Source: Streptomyces sp. AW19M42
Lineage (GTDB): Bacteria; Actinomycetota; Actinomycetes; Streptomycetales; Streptomycetaceae
DNA length: 64,000 nucleotides
Direction: 5' to 3'
Assembly (NCBI GenBank): GCA_000470535.1
Contig: CBRG010000110.1
Location: 1-64,000, forward strand
The notes beneath the pieces are model-generated. The model had not been told where the DNA came from, searched no databases, and saw only the letters and a list, made by a program, of their open reading frames with translations. A program made the position numbers and the translations under genes. How positions within the stretch are numbered: the stretch's first letter is position 1; the number at the start of each line of letters is the position of its first letter. This document shows, piece after piece, positions 51,764 to 60,900 of this stretch.

Positions 51764-53446
51764 ATGACCCAGCACCTCGCTGCCCCCTCCACCGGCACGT
51801 CCACCGACGCCCCGGGCCACCGCACCGGCTGGTGGCAGGACGCGGTGATCTACCAGGTCTATCCGCGCAGTTTCGCCGACGGCAACGGCGACGGCATGGG
51901 CGATCTCGCAGGCGTCACCGCCCGGCTCCCGTACCTCAGGGACCTCGGCGTCGACGCGGTGTGGCTCAGCCCCTTCTACGCCTCCCCGCAGGCCGACGCC
52001 GGATACGACGTCGCCGACTACCGGGCCATCGACCCGATGTTCGGCACCCTGCTGGACGCCGACGCGCTGATCCGGGACGCCCATGACCTGGGCCTGCGGA
52101 TCATCGTCGACCTGGTGCCCAACCACTCCTCCGACCGGCACGAGTGGTTCAGGCGCGCGCTCGCGGAGGGCCCCGGCTCCGCCCTGCGCGACCGCTACCA
52201 CTTCCGCCCCGGCAAGGGTGCGAACGGCGAACTCCCGCCCAACGACTGGGAGTCCATCTTCGGCGGACCGGCCTGGACCCGGACCACGGACCCGGACGGC
52301 ACGCCCGGCGACTGGTACCTCCACCTCTTCGCGCCCGAGCAGCCCGACTTCAACTGGGAGCACCCGGCCGTCGCGGACGAGTTCCGCTCGATCCTGCGCT
52401 TCTGGCTCGACATGGGCGTCGACGGCTTCCGGGTCGACGTGGCGCACGGCCTCGTCAAGGCCGAGGGCCTGCCTGATCTGGGCAGCCACGACCAGCTGAA
52501 GCTGCTGGGCACCAGCGACGGCGTACTGCCCTTCTTCGACCAGGACGGCGTGCACGCGGTCTACCGCAGCTGGCGCACCATCCTCGACGAGTACCCCGGC
52601 GACCGCATTGCCGTGGCCGAGGCCTGGACCCCGACCGTCGAGCGCACCGCCAACTACGTGCGCCCCGACGAGATGCACCAGGCCTTCAACTTCCAGTACC
52701 TGGCGACCGCGTGGGACGCGGCGGAACTTCGCGCCGTCATCGACACCTCGCTGAACGCGATGCGCCCGGTCGGCGCCCCCACCACCTGGGTGCTCTCCAA
52801 CCACGACGTCACCCGGCACGCCACCCGGTTCGCCAACCCGCCCGGCCTCGGCACCCAGATCCGCACCGCGGGCGACCGCGAGCTGGGCCTGCGCCGCGCC
52901 CGCGCGGCCACCCTGCTGATGCTGGCACTGCCCGGCTCCGCCTACGTCTACCAGGGCGAGGAGCTCGGCCTGCCCGACGTCACCGACCTGCCCGACGAGG
53001 CCCGCCAGGACCCGTCGTTCTTCCGCGCCGAGGGCCAGGACGGCTTCCGCGACGGGTGCCGGGTGCCGATCCCGTGGACCCGCGAGGGTAACTCGTACGG
53101 CTTCGGTACGGGCGGCAGCTGGCTGCCGCAGCCCGCAGGCTGGGGCGAGCTCAGCATCGAGGCCCAGACCGGCGAGGCCGGCTCCACCCTGGAGATGTAC
53201 CGGGCCGCGATCGCCGCCCGCCGGGTGCACCCCGGACTCGGCGCGGGCACCGAGGTGGAGTGGCTGGACGCCCCCGAGGGGCTGCTGATCTTCGCCCGTC
53301 CCGGCTTCGTCTGCACCGTCAACACCACGGACGCCGCCGTCCGCATCCCCCTACGCGGCACCGTCCTGCTGTCCAGCGCCCCGGTCACCACCGCCGGCGC
53401 CGAGATCGAGCTGCCGGCCGACACCACGGTGTGGTGGACGGTGTGA
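51764..53446 (+). CDS. aglA: cytoplasmic alpha-glucosidase (GH13)
   Basis: A 560-residue enzyme that hydrolyses imported maltodextrins to glucose. There is no signal peptide. GH13 regions: AVIYQVYPRSFADGNGDGMG, DLVPNHSSDRHEWFRRAL, DGFRVDVAHGLV (nucleophile Asp near 224), IAVAEAWTP (acid/base Glu near 287), VLSNHDVTRHATRF (Asp near 347). These match oligo-1,6-/alpha-glucosidases of the GH13_23/30 type. AGGGA stands 5 nt before the ATG at 51764. Its stop overlaps the next regulator gene by 4 nt (GTGA). Gene name by orthology with S. coelicolor SCO2228 from memory. Confidence 0.93.
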   Translation: MTQHLAAPSTGTSTDAPGHRTGWWQDAVIYQVYPRSFADGNGDGMGDLAGVTARLPYLRDLGVDAVWLSPFYASPQADAGYDVADYRAIDPMFGTLLDADALIRDAHDLGLRIIVDLVPNHSSDRHEWFRRALAEGPGSALRDRYHFRPGKGANGELPPNDWESIFGGPAWTRTTDPDGTPGDWYLHLFAPEQPDFNWEHPAVADEFRSILRFWLDMGVDGFRVDVAHGLVKAEGLPDLGSHDQLKLLGTSDGVLPFFDQDGVHAVYRSWRTILDEYPGDRIAVAEAWTPTVERTANYVRPDEMHQAFNFQYLATAWDAAELRAVIDTSLNAMRPVGAPTTWVLSNHDVTRHATRFANPPGLGTQIRTAGDRELGLRRARAATLLMLALPGSAYVYQGEELGLPDVTDLPDEARQDPSFFRAEGQDGFRDGCRVPIPWTREGNSYGFGTGGSWLPQPAGWGELSIEAQTGEAGSTLEMYRAAIAARRVHPGLGAGTEVEWLDAPEGLLIFARPGFVCTVNTTDAAVRIPLRGTVLLSSAPVTTAGAEIELPADTTVWWTV

Positions 53447-54501
53447 CCGTCCCCCCGCCCAGGGCCGGCAGCTCGCTGAGGCTCTCCGACATCGCCGGAC
53501 AGGCCTCGGTCAGCGAGGCGACCGTCAGCCGGGTGCTCAACGGCAAGCCGGGCGTCGCGGACACCACGCGTCAGCGGGTGCTCGCGGCGCTCGACATCCT
53601 CGGCTACGAGCGCCCGGTACGGCTGCGGCAGCGCAGCGCCGGACTGATCGGACTGGTGACGCCCGAACTCACCAACCCGATCTTCCCGGCGTTCGCGCAG
53701 TCAGTCGAACAGGTCCTGGCGGGCCACGGCTACACTCCGGTGCTCTGCACCCAGCTGCCCGGCGGCGCCACCGAGGACGAACTCGTCGAGCAGCTCGTCG
53801 AACGCGGCGTCGGCGGCATCGTCTTCCTCTCCGGACTGCACGCCGACACCTCGGCCGACCCGGCGCGCTACGCCGCGCTGACCGACAGAGGCGTGCCGTT
53901 CGTCCTGATCAACGGCTACAACGAACGGATCAGCGCCCCGTTCGTCTCACCCGACGACACCGCCGCCGTCCGCATGGCCGTCGGCCACCTCGCGGAACTG
54001 GGCCACCGCAAGGTCGGCCTGGCGATCGGCCCGCAGCGCTACGTGCCCTCCCGCCGCAAACGGGACGGCTTCGTGGACGCGGCGGTGTCGCTCCTGGGGA
54101 TGGACCGCTCGGAGGCCGAACTCCTGGTGTGCTCCACCCTGTTCAGCGTGGAGGGCGGTCAGGTGGCGGCCGGCGCCCTGCTCGACCGGGGCTGCACGGG
54201 CATCGTCTGCGGCAGCGACCTGATGGCGCTCGGCGTGGTGCGCGCCGCCCGCGACCGGGGCCTCGCGGTGCCGCGCGACGTGTCCGTGGTCGGCTTCGAC
54301 GACTCCCAGCTCATCGCGTTCACCGACCCCCCGCTGACCACGGTCCGCCAGCCCGTCCAGGCGATGGCGGCGGCCGCGGTGGGCGCCCTCCTGGAGGAGA
54401 TAGCCGGCAGCCCCGTCCAGCGCACGGAGTACGTGTTCCAGCCGGAGCTGGTGGTACGGGGATCGACGGCGGCGGTGGCGTCTGCGATGCGGGGAGCCTG
54501 A
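53443..54501 (+). CDS. LacI-family regulator, close paralogue of MalR
   Basis: A 352-residue regulator very similar along its length to MalR at 47000-48067. The helix-turn-helix is LSDIAGQASVSEATVSRVLN with GKPGVADTTRQRVLAALDIL. Shared blocks include GYERPVRLRQRSAGLIGLVT, FLSGLHADTSADPARY and SQLIAFTDPPLTTVRQPV. The recognition helix ASVSEATVSRVLN differs from that of MalR only at one or two positions, so both may bind the same sites. The GTG at 53443 overlaps the aglA stop (GTGA), making it the last gene of the malEFG-aglA operon. It probably gives feedback control. Confidence 0.9.
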   Translation: MTVPPPRAGSSLRLSDIAGQASVSEATVSRVLNGKPGVADTTRQRVLAALDILGYERPVRLRQRSAGLIGLVTPELTNPIFPAFAQSVEQVLAGHGYTPVLCTQLPGGATEDELVEQLVERGVGGIVFLSGLHADTSADPARYAALTDRGVPFVLINGYNERISAPFVSPDDTAAVRMAVGHLAELGHRKVGLAIGPQRYVPSRRKRDGFVDAAVSLLGMDRSEAELLVCSTLFSVEGGQVAAGALLDRGCTGIVCGSDLMALGVVRAARDRGLAVPRDVSVVGFDDSQLIAFTDPPLTTVRQPVQAMAAAAVGALLEEIAGSPVQRTEYVFQPELVVRGSTAAVASAMRGA

Positions 54502-54595
54502 CGCGGGCGCGGCTCCCTTCTTCCGGTTGGGCTACTGACGGCCTTCCGGACGGTTCCTGATCGTCGCTTCTCGTTGGCAAATGCCAGTTATTGAG

Positions 54596-54703
54596 GTGGC
54601 ATCAGCCTCAACCACGACTACGAGGACGGCACCCGCCGAAACGCCTCCGGCGAACTCCTGGTCCGCCGCGCGACCGGCGACGGCGACACCGTGCTCTACC
54701 TCC
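54596..54703 (+). pseudogene. possible coding remnant between operon end and hypothetical gene
   Basis: The plus strand reads ISLNHDYEDGTRRNASGELL then VRRATGDGDTVLYL without a stop or proper start. The composition is coding-like, but the piece is only about 36 codons long and abuts the end of the convergent gene. It could be the tail of a lost gene. The upstream TTGGCAAATGCCAG forms a small hairpin near 54574. Confidence 0.2.
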
Positions 54704-54704
54704 C

Positions 54705-55652
54705 TCAGTCCTGCCCGTCGCTCTTCTTGAAGAGGCGTACGGTGCTGAGGATCTTGCGGATCGTGGTGTCGGGGACCTCGTCGGGGACTCCGTGGGCGCC
54801 GACGTAGGTCCATGACACGAAGGCGCCCTTCGCGTTCTTAAAGGCGAACGTCACCGCCTTGCCGTCGCCGTCGCACTTGCCTTTCGCCGGTTTCCCGGAC
54901 GAGGTGACGGTCACGAGGCTGCCCTCGACGCCCGTCTTCGTGCGGTAGGACTCGGGCTCACCGATGGTCAGGCGGGTTCTGTCGGGCTGGGTGTAGGCGC
55001 CGTAGACCCAGTTCATCGCGGTGTCCTGCGCGGCCTCCGCGGTGCTCTTCGAGCTCTTTTCTCCGGTGGTCCCCGTCGAGGCGAGCGGGGTGTCCTCCTC
55101 GGTGCCGCTCTTGTCGTCGTCGGACGTGCACCACTTCTCCTTGAGCACCGCCGGGGCCATCATCGCGACCAGCGGTTTCTCCTCGGGGTCGTCGTCCTTC
55201 GCGACGTAGCTGACCCAGCTCGCGGACTGGCGTGCCCAGGAGGCCGGTACGTCGAACGTGATGCCGCGCTGGGCGTTCACCACCGTGTTCCAGCCGGGGA
55301 CGAGGGGGCCGGAGCCGTCCTCGGCCGCGGACCGGGCCTTGCCGCCGGGGCCTGCCGAACTCGTCGTCACGGACTTCGCGTCGGCCTCTTCGTTCCCGTC
55401 GCGGAGCACCAGGACGCCGGTCACCCCGCATGCCACGACGACCGCTGCGGATGCGGCCACGATGGCGACGGTGGGCCGGTTCCGGGAGCGGCGAGGTGGT
55501 TCGGGGGCGCCCTTACCGAGCGTGGGTGCGGCGTGCCAGTCGGGGCTCGGCCGGCCGGACTGCGTGGGGCTCGAACCGCTGTACCCGTTCGGGGAGTTCG
55601 GGGAGTTCGGGGAGTTCGGCTGTTCGGGGGGCGACTGCTGTCCTGGCCACAT
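54705..55652 (-). CDS. hypothetical membrane-anchored extracellular protein
   Basis: A 315-residue protein. The cytoplasmic start is rich in Pro, Asn and Ser, with a repeated PNS motif (NSPNSPNSPNGYSG) from a 9-bp tandem DNA repeat. One helix follows (VAIVAASAAVVVACGVTGVL), then an extracellular domain of about 215 residues with GWNTVVNAQRGITFDVPASW, WVSYVAKDDDPEEKPL and a C-terminal GAFVSWTYVGAHGVPDEVPD. Such domains are frequent in streptomycetes and have no known activity. The ATG at 55652 begins MWPGQQSPPEQ. It may have been placed here by local rearrangement; it is not evidently linked to starch use. Confidence 0.82.
   Translation of the reverse strand: MWPGQQSPPEQPNSPNSPNSPNGYSGSSPTQSGRPSPDWHAAPTLGKGAPEPPRRSRNRPTVAIVAASAAVVVACGVTGVLVLRDGNEEADAKSVTTSSAGPGGKARSAAEDGSGPLVPGWNTVVNAQRGITFDVPASWARQSASWVSYVAKDDDPEEKPLVAMMAPAVLKEKWCTSDDDKSGTEEDTPLASTGTTGEKSSKSTAEAAQDTAMNWVYGAYTQPDRTRLTIGEPESYRTKTGVEGSLVTVTSSGKPAKGKCDGDGKAVTFAFKNAKGAFVSWTYVGAHGVPDEVPDTTIRKILSTVRLFKKSDGQD
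55588..55620. repeat. 9-bp tandem repeat inside the hypothetical gene
   Basis: GTTCGGGGA is repeated in tandem on the plus strand and encodes the (PNS)n run near the N-terminus of the convergent hypothetical protein. Copy number could vary between strains without shifting frame. Confidence 0.75.
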
Positions 55653-56107
55653 GGAAAGTCAGTCTAGTTAGCCCAGTCTGAGCCGTTCGAACGGTGGTTC
55701 CTGTCGCTCCGGCACGCGCGGGAGAGCCCCGAGATCGGCCCGGGGTGGGCCGGCGGGGAAAGCGAGCTCGGGGCCCCTCCACGTCGTGACCGGTCCGGCC
55801 GGCCGGGCGCGTGGGGCCCGGGGTAACGGGACCCCCGGCCGACCGGACCGGAGCGGGAGAAACGTAACAGGGCTGCAATGTTTTGCGTAAGGCATTGCAG
55901 GAAGGAATCTGCGGTATTTCGCGGATGTGAGCAGGGTGTGAGCGGGTCGTGTCGAAAGGGTTGACCGGGTCCTGGTGGGCTCGTACGGTCTCCCCGCGGC
56001 AAGGTTTGCATTCTTGCAGCAAGAACCTTCAGGAGTCTTGTGGGCAGGGTGCGTTGCCGGACGAGGCTGAACCGTCACCCGTATTTCCCCCACCGCAGGA
56101 GGAAACA
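55653..56107. promoter_or_regulatory. 455-bp divergent region: amylase promoter and MalR-type operator
   Basis: It contains an inverted repeat CTGCAATG (55873-55880) and CATTGCAG (55893-55900). The amylase promoter is TTGACC (55961-55966) and TACGGT (55984-55989) with a 17-bp spacer. AGGAGGAAAC just before 56108 is the ribosome binding site. The half nearest the hypothetical gene (55680-55860) has no recognised feature. Confidence 0.65.
56011..56025. promoter_or_regulatory. MalR operator at the amylase gene
   Basis: TTCTTGCAGCAAGAA is a perfect 15-bp palindrome centred on 56018, about 15-20 bp after the expected transcript start. TTGCA/CTTGCAG motifs in this position are known from Streptomyces amylase promoters as sites of glucose and maltose control through MalR/Reg1. 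Confidence 0.8.
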
Positions 56108-57829
56108 ATGGCCAGCAGACCCCTGTCTGTCGCGCTCGCGCTGATAGCGGGCGCCGCCGCCCTCGTGGTCCCCGCCACGAACGCGCAGGCATCCGCTCCG
56201 GGCGCCAAGGACGTCACTGCGGTTCTCTTCGAGTGGAAGTTCGACTCCGTCGCCAAGGCGTGCACGGAGTCCCTCGGCCCGGCCGGTTACGGGTACGTAC
56301 AGGTCTCGCCGCCCCAGGAGCACATCCAGGGCGGCCAGTGGTGGACCTCGTACCAGCCGGTCAGTTACCGGATCGCCGGACGGCTCGGTGACCGGGCCTC
56401 CTTCGCCGGCATGGTCAGTGCCTGCCACAGCGCGGGCGTCAAGGTGGTGGCCGACTCGGTCATCAACCACATGTCGGCCGGCTCCGGCACGGGTACCGGC
56501 GGGTCCTCGTACGGCAAGTACGACTACCCCGGCCTGTACTCGGTCAACGACATGAACGACTGCCAGTCGCAGATCAGCAACTACGGCGACCGTGCCAACG
56601 TCCAGAACTGCGAACTCGTCGGTCTGGCCGACCTGGACACCGGTGAGGAGTACGTACGCGGCAAGATCGCCGGATACCTCAACGACCTGCTCTCGCTCGG
56701 CGTCGACGGCTTCCGCATCGATGCCGCCAAGCACATTCCCGCCGGGGATCTCGCCAACATCAAGTCCCGGCTGAGCAACGCCGGGGTCTACTGGAAGCAG
56801 GAGGCGATATACGGAGCCGGTGAGGCCGTCTCGCCCGACGAGTACGCCGGCACCGGGGACGTCCAGGAATTCCGTTACGCCCGCAGCCTGAAGCAGGTCT
56901 TCAAGAACGAGAACCTCGCCAACCTCAAGAACTTCGGTGAGGGCTGGGGCTTCATGTCCTCGTCCAAGGCCGCGGTCTTCGTCGACAACCACGACACCGA
57001 GCGCGGCGGCGACACGCTGAGCTACAAGGACGGTGCCGACTACACGCTCGCCAGCGTGTTCATGCTGGCCTGGCCCTACGGTTCGCCCGACGTCCACTCC
57101 GGCTACGAGTGGTCGGACAAGGATGCGGGGCCTCCCAACGGCGGTACCGTGAACGCCTGTTACAGCGACGGGTGGAAGTGCCAGCACGCCTGGCGCGAGA
57201 TCGCCTCCATGGTCGGCTTCCGCAACACCGCCCGCGGCGAGGCCGTCACGAACTGGTGGGACAACGGCGGCGATCAGATCGCCTTTGGCCGGGGCTCCAA
57301 GGCGTACGTCGCGATCAACCACGAGAGCGCCGCGCTGAGCCGCACCTTCCAGACCTCGCTGCCCGCCGGTGACTACTGCGACATCCAGTCCGGTAACGGT
57401 GTCACCGTCGACAGCTCGGGCCGGTTCACCGCCACGCTCGGCGCCAACACGGCCCTCGCCCTCCAGACCGGCGCCCGCACCTGCTCCGGCGGCGGCACCG
57501 GCCCGACGGACCCGACCGACCCCGGTACGGGCACCTCCGGCGCCTCCTTCGGTGTCAACGCCACCACCCAGCTGGGCCAGAACATCTACGTGACCGGCGA
57601 CCAGTCCGCCCTCGGCAACTGGAACCCGGGTGCAGCGCTGAAGCTGGACCCGGCCACGTACCCCGTCTGGAAGCTCGACGTGAGCCTGTCCGCCGGTACG
57701 ACGTTCGCGTACAAGTACGTCCGCAAGGACGCGAGTGGCAACGTCACCTGGGAGAGCGGCGCCAACCGCTCGGCCACGGTGCCGGCCTCCGGCAAGGTCG
57801 CGCTGACCGGTGACGTCTGGCGCGGCTGA
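56108..57829 (+). CDS. aml: secreted alpha-amylase with starch-binding domain
   Basis: A 573-residue extracellular endo-amylase (GH13). The signal peptide is [20 protein letters not shown], cleaved after NAQA-like sites. Catalytic region: [39 protein letters not shown] (Asp near 203), [12 protein letters not shown] (Glu near 235) and [11 protein letters not shown] (Asp near 299). A Thr/Pro/Gly linker ([16 protein letters not shown]) leads to a CBM20 starch-binding domain (about 478-573: [31 protein letters not shown]). AGGAGGAAACA precedes the ATG at 56108. A hairpin between it and the pullulanase gene may partly end transcription. Confidence 0.95.
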   Translation: MASRPLSVALALIAGAAALVVPATNAQASAPGAKDVTAVLFEWKFDSVAKACTESLGPAGYGYVQVSPPQEHIQGGQWWTSYQPVSYRIAGRLGDRASFAGMVSACHSAGVKVVADSVINHMSAGSGTGTGGSSYGKYDYPGLYSVNDMNDCQSQISNYGDRANVQNCELVGLADLDTGEEYVRGKIAGYLNDLLSLGVDGFRIDAAKHIPAGDLANIKSRLSNAGVYWKQEAIYGAGEAVSPDEYAGTGDVQEFRYARSLKQVFKNENLANLKNFGEGWGFMSSSKAAVFVDNHDTERGGDTLSYKDGADYTLASVFMLAWPYGSPDVHSGYEWSDKDAGPPNGGTVNACYSDGWKCQHAWREIASMVGFRNTARGEAVTNWWDNGGDQIAFGRGSKAYVAINHESAALSRTFQTSLPAGDYCDIQSGNGVTVDSSGRFTATLGANTALALQTGARTCSGGGTGPTDPTDPGTGTSGASFGVNATTQLGQNIYVTGDQSALGNWNPGAALKLDPATYPVWKLDVSLSAGTTFAYKYVRKDASGNVTWESGANRSATVPASGKVALTGDVWRG

Positions 57830-57846
57830 GCCCCTGCGCACCATCC

Positions 57847-57875
57847 GCCGGACGGGCCGCACCGGCCCGTCCGGC
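57847..57875. terminator. hairpin between amylase and amylopullulanase genes
   Basis: Perfect 13-bp arms GCCGGACGGGCCG (57847-57859) and CGGCCCGTCCGGC (57863-57875) with a CAC loop are followed by CCTTATTC. The next gene starts 34 bp later, so it acts as a terminator or attenuator inside the starch unit. Confidence 0.8.
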
Positions 57876-57908
57876 CCTTATTCGTACACCCCTTCGAGGA
57901 GAACCCGA

Positions 57909-60900
57909 GTGATACGTCCGTCCCCGCGCGTGCCCGCGCGAAGAGCGGCCGCCGCCGTCGTCGCGGCCGCCCTGTGCGCGGCCCTCGTGCCGGCGCTGCC
58001 CGCCGCAGCGGCCAGGCCGCCGGCCGCGCCCTCGGACGCGAAGCTGGCCGCCGAGCCGGCCCGCCACGACCTGACCCGCGAGCAGTTCTACTTCGTGATG
58101 CCCGACCGGTTCGCCAACGGCGACACCGGCAACGACAAGGGCGGGCTGACCGGTTCGCGCCTCGACACCGGGTACGACCCCACGGACAAGGGCTTCTACC
58201 AGGGCGGCGACCTCAAGGGGCTGACCAGCCGGCTCGACTACATCAAGGGGCTCGGCACCACCGCCATCTGGCTCGCGCCGATCTTCAAGAACCGGCCCGT
58301 CCAGGGCACCGGCAAGGACGCCTCGGCCGGGTACCACGGCTACTGGATCACCGACTTCACCCAGGTCGACCCCCACTTCGGCACCAACGCCGACCTGACC
58401 AGGCTGATCGACAAGGCCCACGGCAAGGGCATGAAGGTCTTCTTCGACGTCATCACCAACCACACCGCCGACACCGTCGACTACGCCGAGAAGACCTACG
58501 CCTACAAGCCCAAGGGCGCCTACCCGTACCTGGACCGGACCGGCCGGCCCTTCGACGATGCCGCGGGCATGGCGAAGGTGGACGCCGACTCCTTCCCGTA
58601 CAAGCCGGTCACCTCCGGTGGCAAGACGCCGGCCTGGCTCAACGACCCGACGATGTACCACAACCGGGGTGACTCGACCTACGCCGGCGAGTCCACCACG
58701 TACGGCGACTTCTCCGGGCTCGACGATCTGTGGACCGAGCGGCCCGAGGTCGTGTCCGGGATGGAGAAGATCTACGAGAAGTGGGTCCGCGACTTCGATA
58801 TCGACGGGTTCCGGATCGACACAGTCAAACACGTCGACCTGGACTTCTGGACCCAGTGGGCCACCGCGCTCGACGGGTACGCGGCAAAGCACGGGCGCAA
58901 GGACTTCTTCATGTTCGGTGAGGTCTACTCCGCCGACACCGCGATCACCTCGCCCTACGTCACCCAGGGGCGGCTGGACGCGACGCTCGACTTCCCGTTC
59001 CAGGAGGCGGCCCGCCAGTACGCCTCGCAGGGCGCCCCGGCCTCGAAGCTCGCCGCCGTGTTCGCCGATGACTACCGGTACACCACCGACAAGGCCAACG
59101 CCTACGAGCAGGTGACCTTCCTCGGCAACCACGACATGGGCCGCATCGGCACCTTCCTGAAGCAGGACAACCCGGGGGCCGGGGACGCGGAGCTGGTCAA
59201 GCGCGCCGAACTCGCCAACGAGGTGATGTTCCTCAGCCGGGGCAACCCCGTCGTGTACTACGGCGACGAGCAGGGCTTCACGGGCGCCGGGGGTGACAAG
59301 GACGCCCGCCAGACCATGTTCGCCTCGAAGACCGCCGACTACCTCGACGACGACGAGCTGGGCACGGGCCGGACGCACGCCTCGGACGCGTACGACACGA
59401 AGCACCCGCTCTACCGGTCGATCGCCGCCCTGTCCGAGCTGACCGCCAAGAACCCGGCGCTGCGGGACGGAGTGCAGACCGAGCGGTACGCCGAGGGCTC
59501 CGTCTACGCCTTCTCCCGTACGGACCCGGCGCGCGGCAGCGAGTACGTCGTGGCCGCCAACAACGGCACGGCCGCGAGGACCGTCGAGCTGCCCACCGAG
59601 TCCGCCCGGATGGACTTCCGTACCCTGTACGGCGGTTCCGGCACGGTCCGCAGCGGCGCCGACAAGCGGGTCACCGTCACGGTCCCCGCCCTCTCCAGCG
59701 TCGTGCTCCGCGCCGCTAAGCCGCTGGACGCACCCGCCGCCAGGCCCACGATCTCCCTGAAGGCCCCGGCCGCCGGAGCCACCGGCACCGTGGAGCTGAC
59801 CGCGGACGTGGACGGCGGCTCCCTCGACCGGGTCGTCTTCGCCGCCCAGCAGGGCAACGGGAAGTGGACCAAGCTCGGGTCCGCCGACCACGCCCCGTAC
59901 AAGGTCACCCAGACCCTCAGCCCCGCGACCGCCTCCGGAACGCCCCTTCGGTACAAGGCCGTTGTGGTCGACCGCGCCGGGCGCACCGCGAGCGCCCTCG
60001 CCTCCTCCACCGCCGGGCAGGCACCGCCGCCCGCGAAGCCCGTCGCCGTCGAACGCGACTACGCCGTCATCCACTACAAGCGCGCCGACGGCGACTACGA
60101 CGGCTGGCAGGCCAGGTCCGGCGAGACCACCGCGGACTTCGCCGGGCGGGACGCCTACGGCGCGTTCGCCTGGATCAAGGTGCCCGAGGGGGCCACCTCG
60201 GTCCCGTACACCGTCGAGAAGGCCGGGACCGCCGACGGGCCGGAGCGCACCGTCGACCTCGCGACGACCGGACAGGTCTGGATCGCCCAGGGCGAGGACG
60301 GCCAGTCCGGCACCGCCCCCGAGGGCGCCTACCCGACCCAGGACGCCGGCAAGGCCGTCCTGCACTACTACCGGACCGACGGAGACTACGACGGCTGGGG
60401 GCTGCACACCTGGACCGGGGCCGCAGAGCCCACCGACTGGTCCAAGCCGCTCCAGCCGGTGAAGAAGGACGCCTCCGGTCTCACGTTCGAGGTCCCGCTG
60501 ACCGACGGGGCCACCTCGCTCAGCTACATCCTGCACCGGGGCGACGAGAAGGACCTGCCCAGCGACCAGTCACTCGACATCGCGAGCTACGGCCACGAGG
60601 TCTGGATGCTCGGCGGCACGGCGGGATACCTGCTTCCGCAGACCGGTGGCGTCCCCACCCCCGACCTCACCAAGGCCGAGGCGCAGTGGATCGACTCCGA
60701 CACCGTCGTCTGGAAGGTGAAGGCCACCGAGGCCACCAGCCAGCAGCTCGTCTACGCAGCGGGCGGCGGCATCTCCGTCGTCGACGGCGCGCTCTTTGAC
60801 GAGGGGCGGTGGCTGCGGCTCAGCCCGTCCGCGCTGACCGACGCGCAGAAGGCGAAGTACCCGCACCTCAAGGACTACCCTGCGTTCACCGTGGACGCCC

